A stretch of 64,000 nucleotides of DNA from Bifidobacterium subtile (GTDB lineage: Bacteria; Actinomycetota; Actinomycetes; Actinomycetales; Bifidobacteriaceae). The notes below the pieces were generated by a model that searched no databases, had not been told where the DNA came from, and worked only from the letters and a program-made list of their open reading frames with translations. Shown here piece by piece: positions 38,904-49,003 of this stretch. The stretch is taken from assembly GCF_000741775.1 (NCBI RefSeq), contig NZ_JGZR01000007.1:124001-188000 (forward strand), written 5' to 3'. The position numbers were made by a program, and so were the translations under genes. The stretch's first letter is position 1. Every line of letters starts with the position of its first letter.

Positions 38904-39899
38904 ATGGGCGACGCGGTCGCATTGCAGCTCAAGGGTGTGGAGTTCCGGCGGCAGCGTCGCGTGATCCTCGCCGATGTGAATCTGGAATTGAAGGCCGGGG
39001 AGAAGTGGATTCTGTTCGGCCCTAACGGCATCGGCAAATCCAGCCTCGTGCAGATGATGAGCACGCGCGGCTTCCCCTCCGAAGGCACGGTCGACATCCT
39101 CGGCAATCGCCTGGGCAAGGTCGACGTGTTCTCCTACCGGCATCGCATCGGTCTGAGTTCGGCGGAGCTGTCGCGTGCCTTCCCGCCGCAGGAGGACCCA
39201 CTTGATGCCGTCGTGACCGCGCTGACCGCCACGACCGGGCGGTGGCGCGACAACTATTCGCAGGAGCAATACGATCAGGCTCGCGGTTTGATGCACCAAT
39301 TCGGCATCGCCTATCTCGAAGGCAAGCAGATGTTCAAGCTCTCCCAAGGCGAGCTGACGCGCGTGCTCATCTGCCGGGCGCTGATGGCCGACCCCGACCT
39401 GCTGATACTTGACGAGCCGACCACCGGGCTTGATCTGGGTGGCCGGGAACTGGCGTTGCAGGCGCTCAGCCGCATCGGCGAGCAGGATAGCGAGCGGACC
39501 GTGCTGCTGGTCACCCACCGGCTTGAGGAGATACCGCGCGGATTCGACCATGTGGCGATTATGGGACGCCGCGCAGGTAACGAGAACGACGCCTACCAGG
39601 ACAATGTCGCTGGAAACGATCCGCAGCCCGGCACGATCCTGTACACGGGGGACCTCGAACACGGTTTCACTGCGGAACGGCTCAGCGCCATCTTCGGGCT
39701 ACCGCTGAAAGTCACGCACGATGACGGGCGCTGGAACGCATATGCGCGAAGTGCGCAGACGATCAGCAGCGAAGGAATTGGTCGCGAAAAAGACGGCCGC
39801 GAAGAAGGCAGTGGTAAAGAAGGCAGTGGCAGCACCGATGCCGGCAATGCTGACAGCACTGCTGAAAAGACCGACAGCAACGAGGAGACCCATGCCTAG
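38904..39899 (+). CDS. ABC transporter ATP-binding protein (stand-alone)
   Basis: A single nucleotide-binding domain: Walker A 'FGPNGIGKSS' (about residue 41), signature 'KLSQGELTR' and Walker B 'LLILDEPTTGLDL'. No permease is adjacent, so its role (transport or other) is open. After about residue 275 the protein is a low-complexity Glu/Gly/Ser/Asp tail. The same DNA in another frame reads as a Lys/Ala-rich segment. ATG 38904 follows AGAGGAGGCACACAT. It overlaps the trmI start by 8 bases. Confidence 0.88.
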   Translation: MGDAVALQLKGVEFRRQRRVILADVNLELKAGEKWILFGPNGIGKSSLVQMMSTRGFPSEGTVDILGNRLGKVDVFSYRHRIGLSSAELSRAFPPQEDPLDAVVTALTATTGRWRDNYSQEQYDQARGLMHQFGIAYLEGKQMFKLSQGELTRVLICRALMADPDLLILDEPTTGLDLGGRELALQALSRIGEQDSERTVLLVTHRLEEIPRGFDHVAIMGRRAGNENDAYQDNVAGNDPQPGTILYTGDLEHGFTAERLSAIFGLPLKVTHDDGRWNAYARSAQTISSEGIGREKDGREEGSGKEGSGSTDAGNADSTAEKTDSNEETHA

Positions 39900-41106
39900 A
39901 CGAGGAGCGCTGCAAGCCGGCGAAAAGGTCCAGTTCGCCGACCGCAAAGGCAAGCGCATCACCGCGCAGCTGGTCGCCGGCGGTACGACGCAGACCGAGC
40001 ATGGACTGATCCTTCACGATGACATCATCGGCGGCACGGAAGGCATTATCGTCACGACCGTGCATGCCAAGCGGCAGGCCGAGCCGAAGACGGAGACGAG
40101 CGGTTCGGCGCGGCCTATGCGGCCTGCAGCGTTTTCGCAGTCCTCCCAATCCGCGGAATCGCAGCAATCCCTACGGTTTTCGCGATCTGCGCAAGATCAA
40201 GTCGCATTGCCTCCGCAGCCTACGCAATCCCTGCAATCTCAACAGCCCGGGCCATCCTCACGCGACGCTGCCAAGCCATGGAAGGCCGCACGCGCGATAG
40301 GCGGCTGGCAGTATGCGGTGATGCGGCCGCGGCTGGCTGATTACGTGCTGTCGATGCCGCGCGGAGCACAGATCATGTACCCCAAGGACATCGCGCAGGT
40401 CATTCAGCTTGGCGACATTCGCAAGGGATTGAATGTGCTCGAATCAGGTGCGGGCTCGGGCGCGATGAGCCTGAATCTGCTTGACGCGGTGGGGGAGCAG
40501 GGCCGGCTGACGACCATCGAGATGCGCGGCGAATTCGCCAAAATAGCGCAGGCGAACGCCACGCTGTATTTCGGAGAGCGGCCCGCATGGTGGGATCTCA
40601 AGATCGGCGACTTCGATTCGGTGGCTGCCGGTTTGCCGGCGCATTCCTTCGACCGCATCGTGCTCGACATGCTCGACCCGTGGAATCGGCTCGACCAGGC
40701 CCGTCGGGTCATCGCGCCGGGCGGGGTGCTTGTGGCCTACATCACGACCACCACGCAGCTGAGCAGACTTGTCGAGGCGCTGCGCGAGGCCGGAGTGTGG
40801 ACCGAACCGGAGATTCAGGAGACGCTGGAACGTGCTTGGAAAGCGCAGGGGCTGGCGGTGCGGCCTGATCATCAGATGATCGGACACACCGGGTTCCTGG
40901 TGATTAGCCGCGCGATGGCCGAAGGCTTTGAGGCGCTGCGCAAACGCGACCGGGCCTCGAAGGACACGCATACCGACATCGATGCGATGAGCGAGGAGGA
41001 GCGTGCCGCGCAGTTGGAGGATCTGGAGCTGCGTGACATCTCCGACCGTAAGCTGCGCAAGGTGCTGCGTGACTTGGATGCTCAGGTCGGCGTGCTTGGG
41101 GCGTGA
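39892..41106 (+). CDS. trmI: tRNA m1A58 methyltransferase TrmI
   Basis: This enzyme methylates adenine 58 in the T-loop of tRNA. The N-terminal beta domain (1-60) starts 'MPRRGALQAGEKVQFADRKG'. A Gln/Ser/Pro-rich insertion (about residues 60-125) precedes the Rossmann domain, with SAM site 'VLESGAGSGAMSLNLL' and 'DRIVLDMLDPWN'. ATG 39892 follows CGAGGAGACCC and lies inside the end of the ABC gene, implying coupling. The frame stays open upstream to 39721. 404 residues, long for the family because of the insertion. Confidence 0.92.
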   Translation: MPRRGALQAGEKVQFADRKGKRITAQLVAGGTTQTEHGLILHDDIIGGTEGIIVTTVHAKRQAEPKTETSGSARPMRPAAFSQSSQSAESQQSLRFSRSAQDQVALPPQPTQSLQSQQPGPSSRDAAKPWKAARAIGGWQYAVMRPRLADYVLSMPRGAQIMYPKDIAQVIQLGDIRKGLNVLESGAGSGAMSLNLLDAVGEQGRLTTIEMRGEFAKIAQANATLYFGERPAWWDLKIGDFDSVAAGLPAHSFDRIVLDMLDPWNRLDQARRVIAPGGVLVAYITTTTQLSRLVEALREAGVWTEPEIQETLERAWKAQGLAVRPDHQMIGHTGFLVISRAMAEGFEALRKRDRASKDTHTDIDAMSEEERAAQLEDLELRDISDRKLRKVLRDLDAQVGVLGA

Positions 41107-41195
41107 TGCGGGCATAATCATGTATTGGATACGGATACGTCTACGCGCATAGCGGCCGCCCGCCGGCCGATGCCAATGGTGACAGGAGCAATGCC

Positions 41196-41753
41196 ATGGG
41201 AGTCAATCTGAAGAAACTCGCCAAGAAAGCCCGGCACTACGATCATGTGCTGCTGGTGATGCGGCACGCGAAGCCCGAAGCATCGAGCGAGGGCGGCGAT
41301 CAGGCCCGCGAGTTGACGGACAAAGGCCGCAAGCAGGCGAAAAAGGTGGCCAAAGGGCTTGACGAGATGGGGCTGGTGCCGGATCGCATCGCCTGTTCAG
41401 GCGCCACGCGCGCACGCCAGACGCTGGAAAAGATGCTCAAGGTCTTCGGCGACAAGCCCAAGGTGGACTATCGCCAAAGCCTGTACGATGGCGGCCTGCA
41501 GGGGTTGTTCGATGAGCTCGCGCACACCAGCGAGAAAACCCGCGTGCTCATGGTTCTGGGCCATGAACCCACAGTGTCGATGGCGAGTCAATGGTTGGCG
41601 AGCGAGAGTTCCGATTCGGATTCCTTCGACTTGCTCAATCTCGGGCTGTCTCCCGCAGCGGTGGTCGTTTTCGGCTTGGACAAGCCTTTCGACGCATGGC
41701 AGACGCATGACGCCGAACTGCTCGCCGTCATCAACCCAAAATGTTTCGAGTAA
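41196..41753 (+). CDS. SixA-like histidine phosphatase
   Basis: This 185-residue histidine phosphatase has the RHA-type catalytic motif 'VMRHAKPE' near residue 24. 'CSGATRARQTLE' and 'LGHEPTVS' carry the other catalytic arginine and histidine. Family members remove phosphate from phosphohistidine or small substrates. An imperfect AT-rich palindrome (about 41769-41791) follows, possibly a terminator, before metE. Confidence 0.87.
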   Translation: MGVNLKKLAKKARHYDHVLLVMRHAKPEASSEGGDQARELTDKGRKQAKKVAKGLDEMGLVPDRIACSGATRARQTLEKMLKVFGDKPKVDYRQSLYDGGLQGLFDELAHTSEKTRVLMVLGHEPTVSMASQWLASESSDSDSFDLLNLGLSPAAVVVFGLDKPFDAWQTHDAELLAVINPKCFE

Positions 41754-41868
41754 TTGGTTTTCCGCCGTTATAAATCTGATTTATGGCGACACCTTATTGT
41801 TGTCTATGCCTCGAATGTCGCGTTTGTTGATAGGCTAGGCCAGTTAATACTGTTGCATTGGAGGACGC

Positions 41869-44199
41869 ATGCCTGCTCTTACTTCCGTCTCGGGATTCCC
41901 GCGCATCGGGGCGAATCGTGAACTGAAGAAAATCATCGAAGGCTATTGGAAGGGCGCCAATTCGCTTGACGACGTGCGGGCCACGGCCAAGGAGCTTCGC
42001 GCCAAGCACTGGAAGCTTCAGGCCGAGGCGGGCATCGAGCTGATCCCCAGCAACGACTTCAGCTACTATGATCAGCTGCTCGACACGGCGATTCTGCTCA
42101 ACGCGGTGCCGCAGCGCTACCAGCGCCTCGCCTTCGAGAACGCCGAGGACACGCTGTTCGCCATCGGCCGCGGATACCAGGGAGAGCGCGGAGACGTCAC
42201 CGCGCTGCCGATGAAGAAGTGGTTCACCACGAACTACCACTACATCGTGCCGGAGATCGAGCCGTCGACCGACATCAAGCTCGTGGGCAGCAAGCCCTTC
42301 GAGGAGTTCGCTGAGGCGAAGGCGCTCGGCATCCTCACCAAGCCGGTGTTCATCGGGCCGTATACCTTCCTCAAGCTCGCCCGCAACCCGCAGGCCGAGG
42401 AGCTGAATGTCGACCGTGGCCTTATCAACGTGACCGCTGCGGCCTATGCCGAAATCCTGACCAAGTTCGCCACGCTGGGCGCGCAGTGGGTGCAGTTCGA
42501 CGAGCCGTACCTGGTGCTGGACAAGGAGCCGGGCGACGTCGAGCTGTTCAAGGCGCTGTACGCGAAGATCCTGCCGGCGCGTGAAGGCGTCAACAGCGAA
42601 GGCGGCAACGGCAAGGTCAAGCTGCTGCTGAATACTTATTTCGGCCATATCGCCGACATCTACGAGACGGTGAACCTGTTCGGCTTCGACGGCATCGGCC
42701 TCGATCTGATCGAAGGCAAGGACGAGAATCTTGCCGCAGTGGAGAAGTTCGGCGTCGCGCAGGATACGACGCTGTTCGCCGGCGTCATCAACGGCCGCAA
42801 CATCTGGCGCAACGATTATGCGGTGTCGCTTGGGCTGATCGACGCGCTGAAGCAGAAAACGGGCAAGGTCGCCGTCTCCACCGCCAGCTCGCTGCTGCAT
42901 GTGCCGTTCAGCACGGCGGGCGAGAGCGGGCTGAGCGACGAGGTGCGCAGGCATTTCGCGTTCGCGGTCGAGAAGCTTGGCGAGCTTGAAGATATCGCTG
43001 AGCTCGCGCAGCTCGATGACGATGCCAAGCGTTCCTCCCAAGCGCTGCAAGGCAATCAGGCGCTCTTCGATGGCACGCGCGTGGCCGAGGATGCGGCTGT
43101 CTCCCAGCGTCTCGCGGCGCTGAGCGATGCTGATTTCGTGCGTCAGCCGGCTCGCGCCGAGCGCCAGCAGCTGCAGCGCGAGGCGCTAAATCTGCCGCTG
43201 CTGCCCACGACTACGATCGGCTCCTTCCCGCAGACCAAGGATGTGCGCGCCGAGCGTGCGAAGCTGCGCAAGGGCGAGATCGATCAGGCCTCGTATGACG
43301 AGTTCATTCGCGGCAAGATCGACGAGGTCATCGCCCATCAGGAGCAGATCGGCCTCGATGTGCTCGTGCACGGCGAATTCGAGCGCAACGACATGGTCGA
43401 GTACTTCGGCCAGAACCTCAACGGCTTCCTCTTCACCAAGAACGCCTGGGTGCAGTCCTACGGTACGCGCTGCGTCAAGCCTCCTATCGTGTGGGGCGAC
43501 GTGTCGCGCGCCAACCCGATCACGGTCGAGTGGAGCGCCTACGCGCAGAGCCGCACGAAGCATTGGATGAAGGGCATGCTCACCGGCCCGGTGACGATTC
43601 TCAACTGGTCGTGGCCGCGCGAGGATGTGTCGCACGAGCTGCAGACCAGGCAGTTGGCCTTGGCCATCCGCGACGAAGTGCTGGATCTTGAAAAGGCCGG
43701 CATCCGCATCATCCAGATCGATGAGGCCGCGCTGCGCGAGAAGCTGCCGCTGCGCAAGACCGACTGGCACGCCAAGTACCTGGACTGGGCGGTTCCCGCC
43801 TTCCGCCTCGTGCATTCGGCTGTGCAGCCGACCACGCAGATCCACACGCATATGTGCTATTCGGAGTTCAACGACATCATCCGCGACATCGATGCGATGG
43901 ACGCCGACGTGATCTCTTTCGAGGCGTCGCGCGGCGACCTCGTGGTGCTCGACGCGATCCACGACGCTAACTTCGAGACCGAGGCCGGCCCGGGCGTCTA
44001 CGACATCCATTCGCCGCGCATCCCCAGCGAGCATGAGCTGGAAGAGCGCATCGACGCAATTCTGGAGAAGATCGACGCCAGCAAGGTGTGGATCAACCCG
44101 GACTGCGGCTTGAAGACGCGCGGCAATGCCGAGACCTGGCCGAGCCTGACCAATCTGGTCGAGGCGGCGAAGGCCGAACGCGCGAGGCTCGCCCGCTGA
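41869..44199 (+). CDS. metE: cobalamin-independent methionine synthase
   Basis: This enzyme transfers the methyl group of 5-methyl-THF-(Glu)n to homocysteine. Two TIM barrels are seen: the N-terminal one begins '[14 protein letters not shown]', the C-terminal one begins '[19 protein letters not shown]'. Zinc ligands are the His and Cys of '[10 protein letters not shown]' and the Cys of 'NPDCGLKTR'. 776 residues, normal. The start is preceded by GGAGGACGC. Its stop overlaps the metF start (TGATG). No riboswitch is evident in the 115-base leader. Confidence 0.97.
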   Translation: MPALTSVSGFPRIGANRELKKIIEGYWKGANSLDDVRATAKELRAKHWKLQAEAGIELIPSNDFSYYDQLLDTAILLNAVPQRYQRLAFENAEDTLFAIGRGYQGERGDVTALPMKKWFTTNYHYIVPEIEPSTDIKLVGSKPFEEFAEAKALGILTKPVFIGPYTFLKLARNPQAEELNVDRGLINVTAAAYAEILTKFATLGAQWVQFDEPYLVLDKEPGDVELFKALYAKILPAREGVNSEGGNGKVKLLLNTYFGHIADIYETVNLFGFDGIGLDLIEGKDENLAAVEKFGVAQDTTLFAGVINGRNIWRNDYAVSLGLIDALKQKTGKVAVSTASSLLHVPFSTAGESGLSDEVRRHFAFAVEKLGELEDIAELAQLDDDAKRSSQALQGNQALFDGTRVAEDAAVSQRLAALSDADFVRQPARAERQQLQREALNLPLLPTTTIGSFPQTKDVRAERAKLRKGEIDQASYDEFIRGKIDEVIAHQEQIGLDVLVHGEFERNDMVEYFGQNLNGFLFTKNAWVQSYGTRCVKPPIVWGDVSRANPITVEWSAYAQSRTKHWMKGMLTGPVTILNWSWPREDVSHELQTRQLALAIRDEVLDLEKAGIRIIQIDEAALREKLPLRKTDWHAKYLDWAVPAFRLVHSAVQPTTQIHTHMCYSEFNDIIRDIDAMDADVISFEASRGDLVVLDAIHDANFETEAGPGVYDIHSPRIPSEHELEERIDAILEKIDASKVWINPDCGLKTRGNAETWPSLTNLVEAAKAERARLAR

Positions 44200-45086
44200 T
44201 GCACGCCCCGATGTTCTCGCTTGAGGTGTTCCCGCCCAAGCGCAACGCGCCGGTCGGCACGATCTACGACACCCTCGACGGGCTGCAGGGCGTCGACCCG
44301 GACTTCATTTCGGTGACGTACGGGCACGGTTCGCAATCGGATCGCACGGCGACCGCGCGCATCGCGCACACGATCACCGCCGAATACCGGATTCCCGCCG
44401 TCGCCCACCTCACCGCGCAATACCTTGATGAGGCGCAGGCCGATGCGACGCTCGACATGTTCGAGCAAGCGAACGTCAGTGCGGTGCTGGCGTTGCGCGG
44501 CGACAGGAATCCGGACCGCGAGCCGCTCGGCGTGTTCGAGCATGCAAGCGATCTGGCGGCCTACATCCGCCGGACCAGGCCGGGCATGACCGTGTTCGGC
44601 GCTTGCTATCCGGAAGGTCATCCGCAGGCGCACGACCTGGACGAGGACATCCGCAATCTGAAGATCAAGGTGGATGCCGGCGCGACGCACCTGATCTCGC
44701 AGCTGTTCTACGATAATCAGGATTTTCTGCGCTTTCTCGACAAGGCCCGAGCCGCTGGCATCAACGTGCCTATCGAAGCGGGCATCATGCCGGTAACGAA
44801 CGCCGGTCAGGTGCGCCGCATGGTACGCACTTGCTCGTCGCGCGTGCCGCAGCGTCTCGAAACGATGCTCGACAAGTGGGGGAGCGATCCCACCACGTTG
44901 CAGGATGCAGGCATTATCTACGCTTCGGAGCAGATCGCCGACCTCGTGGCACGCGACGTCGAAGGCATTCATCTCTACACGATGAACCGCCCGAGCGTCA
45001 CCCGAGGCATCTGGCGCAACGTGCAGCCGCTGTTCGCGAAGGCCGCTTCGACTGCGCCGGTTTCCGCGGTTTCGGCGGCGGTGTAG
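44199..45086 (+). CDS. metF: 5,10-methylenetetrahydrofolate reductase
   Basis: A FAD enzyme that makes 5-methyl-THF, the methyl donor for the adjacent MetE. 'FSLEVFPPK' at the N-terminus holds the catalytic Glu. 'FISVTYGHGS', 'LRGDRNPD' and 'ISQLFYDNQDFLRF' follow in the usual order. 295 residues. It begins on the last base of the metE stop, so both are co-translated. The upstream part of the open frame (from 44088) overlaps metE and is not used. Confidence 0.96.
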   Translation: MHAPMFSLEVFPPKRNAPVGTIYDTLDGLQGVDPDFISVTYGHGSQSDRTATARIAHTITAEYRIPAVAHLTAQYLDEAQADATLDMFEQANVSAVLALRGDRNPDREPLGVFEHASDLAAYIRRTRPGMTVFGACYPEGHPQAHDLDEDIRNLKIKVDAGATHLISQLFYDNQDFLRFLDKARAAGINVPIEAGIMPVTNAGQVRRMVRTCSSRVPQRLETMLDKWGSDPTTLQDAGIIYASEQIADLVARDVEGIHLYTMNRPSVTRGIWRNVQPLFAKAASTAPVSAVSAAV

Positions 45087-45146
45087 AACCAGTGTTCTCT
45101 CGTAGCGTCGTTCCGCAACGTCGCGCATCCATGTAGATTAGTGGCT

Positions 45147-48100
45147 ATGGATTCCATATCTCTCTCTGTCTCCACCCGCGATCTCATCCGCGCAGGGTTG
45201 CAGGATTTCGACACGGCGACGGCGCTGTTCGGCGATCTTGCAGCCGAAGGATGGGAACCCGCTCAGCTGCGGGGCGTGCTTGATGCCTTGGAACGCGCCT
45301 GCGATCCGGACATTGCGCTGCGTCATCTGGTTGACATCGTGCTTACGCAGCATATCGGCGCGATGCGAGACCAAGAGCTCGCCCGGCTGATCAGGGTACT
45401 GGGGGCTTCCGAATCCATGGGCACCCTTATGCGTTTCCGCCCTGCGCTCGTGCGGGCCGCAGCTGCAGATCCTCAGGAAAGCTACTTGTTCAATCGCGAC
45501 CAACGCCGCGCACGCATTTTGCGTGCGGTCGGCGTGGGTTCAGATGATTCAAACGTTTCTGACGATTCCGCTGACCACGCTACACGAGCTGCCGGCGCAT
45601 CTGCAGCGGCTGCGACAACTGTCGCCCCGGCTGCCTCGTCTGCTCCGACCGCTACCAAGCCGTTAGCCGAGGCCACCGAGGCCTTGCGACTGTCCTATTT
45701 CTACCAGCTCGCCGCGATTATGGCGCAGGATGTGATTGCGGCCGATCCGTTGGAAATCCAGCCACGCATCAGCCAGGAGCTCTCCGATTTGGCCGATGCC
45801 GCTCTTGAAGGCGCACTGGCCATCGCACGGCATGAGGTCGAGGGAAGCGAAAACTGCCGGTTCGCGATCATCGGCATGGGCAAGCTCGGCGCACGCGAGC
45901 TGAACTACGTTTCGGACGTGGATCTGATCTATGTCGTGGAGCCGGCCGACGAGGACACTGACGCCAGCCAGCTGACCAGAATCGGCACTAGAATCGCCAC
46001 CACGCTGCAGCGTGTGTGCCAGTCGGTCGTCCCGGGCGTCGGCGTGCCCGCGCTCTGGCAGATCGACGGCGGGCTTAGGCCCGAAGGCAAGGACGGCCCG
46101 CTGGTGCGCCGCCTTGCCTCGCATCGCGGCTACTACGAGCAGTGGGCGAGCAACTGGGAGTTCCAGGCGCTGCTCAAGGCGCGGCCTGCGGCGGGGGACG
46201 GGCGTGTCGGGCGCGACTATATGGCCATGACGAGGCCCTTCGTCTGGTCGGCGTCGAAGCGCGACAACTTCGTGCACGACTGCCAGCAGATGCGCAAGCG
46301 GGTCGAGGATCTTATCCCCAGCGCCCTCAAGGAGCGCGAGATCAAGCTCGGGCGCGGCGGCCTGCGCGATGTGGAGTTCACCGTGCAGATGCTGCAGCTC
46401 GTGCACGGCCGTTCGGACGAATCCCTGCGCATCACCGCCACGCTTGATGCCTTGCAGGCTTTGTCCCAGGGCGGCTACGTATCGCGTCGGCAGGCCGCGA
46501 GACTCTCTGATGACTACCGGTTTGAACGAGTCCTTGAGCATCGCCAGCAGATGTGGGCGCTCAAACGCACGCATCTGTTCCCAGATATCGGCGTGGCCGA
46601 TGGCGAGACGCCGCTTGGGCGAGGGTCGAGGATCGAGCCCCTTGACCAGAATGCTGAGCTGCGTCGGCTCGCACGTGCGCTGCGATTGCTCCCCGAAGAA
46701 CTGGTCGAACGTTATGAGAGCACCCGCCAGGAGGTGCGGCGGATGCATATGGATATTTACTATCGTCCGATGCTGCCGGTCAACGCCCAACTCGAAGACG
46801 ACCAGATCGTGCTGAGCAGGCAGGCGGCGCGTGACCGCTTCGCCTCCATCGGCTTCGGCGATGCCGATGCCGCGATCCGTCATGTCTCCGCGCTGACCGA
46901 GGGCATATCCCGCGCCGCCAAAATCAACCGCTTCCTGCTGCCTGCCGTGCTGCAATGGCTCGGCGAGGGCCAGAACCCCGATATGGGGCTGCTCAACTGG
47001 CGTCGGCTTGAGGAGAACTTCGGCACGGGCAGCCCCTATCTCGGCTTCCTACGCGATTCACCGATGGCCGCGCGGCGCCTGTGCCATATCCTCGCCAACT
47101 CGCGTTTCCTTGGCGATGCGCTCAACAAATCCGTGGAGTCGATCACCTGGCTGGGCAATGACGATATGCTGCGTGCTCGCGACAGAGCAAGCCTGGACGT
47201 CCAGTGCCACGCGACATTGGAACGCTACGCTGATTCCACCGCCGACTTCGCGCATTCGATGCGCGCGATGCACCGCCACGAAATCGAGCGCGTGGGGCTG
47301 TCCTGGATGGCGGGCGTCATGGATTCGGATGCCTGTCTGGCCGGCATGACCGACGTGTACGACGCGATACTCGATGCCGCGCTGCAATGGTCAATCCGCT
47401 CGCAATGCCGGGTGAAGCGCTACTGCGACCCTCCCGCAGCCTTAGCTGTCATCGGCATGGGGCGCTACGGCGGACGCGAGATTAATTTCAGCTCCGACGC
47501 CGACGCGATTCTGATCTATCGTCCTTGTGATGGGTTCTCGGAGGAGGATGCCGGCATCTTCGCGCAGGCGGTCGTCGAAACGTTGCGCAACGTGGTGCTG
47601 GGTCCGGTGACGGTCGAGCCGAAAATCGATCTCGACCTCGATCTGCGCCCCGAAGGCAAGAACGGCCCGCTAATGCGCTCCTACGCCTCCTGCGAGGAAT
47701 ACTATGCGCAGTGGGCCGCCACCTGGGAGCATCAGGCGCTCTTGAGGGCGCGTTACGCCGCAGGCGACAGCCAGCTTGCCGAGGATTTTCTGCACAACAT
47801 CGCCGATCCGCTGCGCTATCCGAGCGGGAAGGTATCCGATGCGGCCGTAGGCGAGATCAGGAAGCTCAAGGCCCGCATGGAGGCCGAGCGACTGCCGCGC
47901 GGCGTGCCGAGGCACCGGCACTTGAAACTCGGCAAGGGAGGGCTATCCGACGTGGAATGGACCGTGCAGCTCATGCAGCTGCGCCATGCCGGGCAGCACG
48001 AAGGCCTGCGCGTGAACTCGACCTTGGCCGCCCTTGATGAGTTGGAACGTTTAGGCTACATCGAATCGAAGGATGCTCACGTGCTATGCCGCTCCTGGTG

Positions 48101-48311
48101 CATGTGCACCGATGCGCGCAACGGCAACTATCTGTGGACCGGCCGGGCCGCGCGCGCCGACATTCTGCCCGAAGACCTCGACTCCCTTGGTGCCATCGCG
48201 GTGTATTTGGGCTACGAGTCGCACCACGGCCAGCACTTCGAAAACGACCTGCTCGGCACGCTGCGCCAATGCCGCGAAGTCGTGGAGCGGCTGTTCTACG
48301 GGGAGGAATGA
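45147..48311 (+). CDS. glnE: glutamine synthetase adenylyltransferase/deadenylylase GlnE
   Basis: This bifunctional enzyme attaches and removes AMP from GlnA in response to nitrogen. Two nucleotidyltransferase domains are visible: 'IGMGKLGARELNYVSDVDL' (about residue 245) and 'IGMGRYGGREINFSSDADA' (about 770). Each is followed by a helical GlnD/GlnE bundle. An Ala/Ser/Thr-rich insertion lies at about residues 135-175. No ribosome binding site exists; TAGATT (45134-45139) would start the mRNA on ATG 45147. GTG 45141 is the alternative. About 1054 residues. Confidence 0.95.
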   Translation: MDSISLSVSTRDLIRAGLQDFDTATALFGDLAAEGWEPAQLRGVLDALERACDPDIALRHLVDIVLTQHIGAMRDQELARLIRVLGASESMGTLMRFRPALVRAAAADPQESYLFNRDQRRARILRAVGVGSDDSNVSDDSADHATRAAGASAAAATTVAPAASSAPTATKPLAEATEALRLSYFYQLAAIMAQDVIAADPLEIQPRISQELSDLADAALEGALAIARHEVEGSENCRFAIIGMGKLGARELNYVSDVDLIYVVEPADEDTDASQLTRIGTRIATTLQRVCQSVVPGVGVPALWQIDGGLRPEGKDGPLVRRLASHRGYYEQWASNWEFQALLKARPAAGDGRVGRDYMAMTRPFVWSASKRDNFVHDCQQMRKRVEDLIPSALKEREIKLGRGGLRDVEFTVQMLQLVHGRSDESLRITATLDALQALSQGGYVSRRQAARLSDDYRFERVLEHRQQMWALKRTHLFPDIGVADGETPLGRGSRIEPLDQNAELRRLARALRLLPEELVERYESTRQEVRRMHMDIYYRPMLPVNAQLEDDQIVLSRQAARDRFASIGFGDADAAIRHVSALTEGISRAAKINRFLLPAVLQWLGEGQNPDMGLLNWRRLEENFGTGSPYLGFLRDSPMAARRLCHILANSRFLGDALNKSVESITWLGNDDMLRARDRASLDVQCHATLERYADSTADFAHSMRAMHRHEIERVGLSWMAGVMDSDACLAGMTDVYDAILDAALQWSIRSQCRVKRYCDPPAALAVIGMGRYGGREINFSSDADAILIYRPCDGFSEEDAGIFAQAVVETLRNVVLGPVTVEPKIDLDLDLRPEGKNGPLMRSYASCEEYYAQWAATWEHQALLRARYAAGDSQLAEDFLHNIADPLRYPSGKVSDAAVGEIRKLKARMEAERLPRGVPRHRHLKLGKGGLSDVEWTVQLMQLRHAGQHEGLRVNSTLAALDELERLGYIESKDAHVLCRSWCMCTDARNGNYLWTGRAARADILPEDLDSLGAIAVYLGYESHHGQHFENDLLGTLRQCREVVERLFYGEE

Positions 48312-48344
48312 GCGGGGTGGCGTGAACAGTGACGTCAGCTCGCG

Positions 48345-49001
48345 TTATCCCAGTTCGATGGTGGCGTCGCATGCGTTGGCGACCCGGTCGGAGTGGGTGG
48401 CGATGATGATGACGCCGCCGTGATCGGCCATGTCGCGCAGTGTGGCGATGACCATGTCGGCGTTGCCGTGGTCGAGGGCGCCCGTGGGTTCGTCGGCGAG
48501 GATGATGCCTGGCCGTTTGACGATGAGCCGCGCGAGCGCGACGCGCTGCTGCTCGCCGCCGGAGAGCTGGAATACGGGCTCGCGCTCCCGCCCCTTGAGT
48601 CCGACGCGATTGAGCGCCTGCCGGGTCAGGGCATGCCATTCGCTTCTGTTGGCGGTGCTGCGCAGCGCCACATCGAGATTCTGCTCGATGGTGGCGTTGT
48701 CGATCAGCGCATAGTCCTGGAACAGGTAGCCGAGCGTGCGTTTGCGGAATAGTCGCGCCTGTCTCGAATTCATGGCGGTGAGCTCGCTGCTGCCGCATGA
48801 CAAGGTTCCGGCGCTGGGGCGTTCGAGCAGGCCGATGCAGTTGAGCAGCGTCGATTTGCCTGATCCCGAGGGGCCGGTGAGCGAGATCATCCGCCCCGGT
48901 TCGATGCGGAACGTGAGGCCGCGCCACAGCACCCGCCGTCCGAAGGTTTTCTCAAGCTTGGCGGCGATAACGGGCTCGCCGGGCAGGGAGAAGTTCTGCA
49001 T
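48345..49001 (-). CDS. ABC transporter ATPase, bacteriocin-export (lactococcin 972-like) group
   Basis: This 218-residue ATPase resembles the MacB/LolD type. Walker A is '[10 protein letters not shown]' (about residue 35), signature '[11 protein letters not shown]' and Walker B '[14 protein letters not shown]'. It lies 2 bases after the membrane gene at 49004-51100 on the same strand, the pairing usual for lactococcin 972-type export systems. ATG 49001 follows GAGAGGAATAAGC. This gene looks intact although its membrane partner carries a stop codon. Confidence 0.85.
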   Translation of the reverse strand: MQNFSLPGEPVIAAKLEKTFGRRVLWRGLTFRIEPGRMISLTGPSGSGKSTLLNCIGLLERPSAGTLSCGSSELTAMNSRQARLFRKRTLGYLFQDYALIDNATIEQNLDVALRSTANRSEWHALTRQALNRVGLKGREREPVFQLSGGEQQRVALARLIVKRPGIILADEPTGALDHGNADMVIATLRDMADHGGVIIIATHSDRVANACDATIELG

Positions 49002-49003
49002 GC

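Noticed and set aside
41754..41868. Riboswitch before metE
   Set aside because: The leader is only 115 bases and shows no B12-box or S-box type conserved core.
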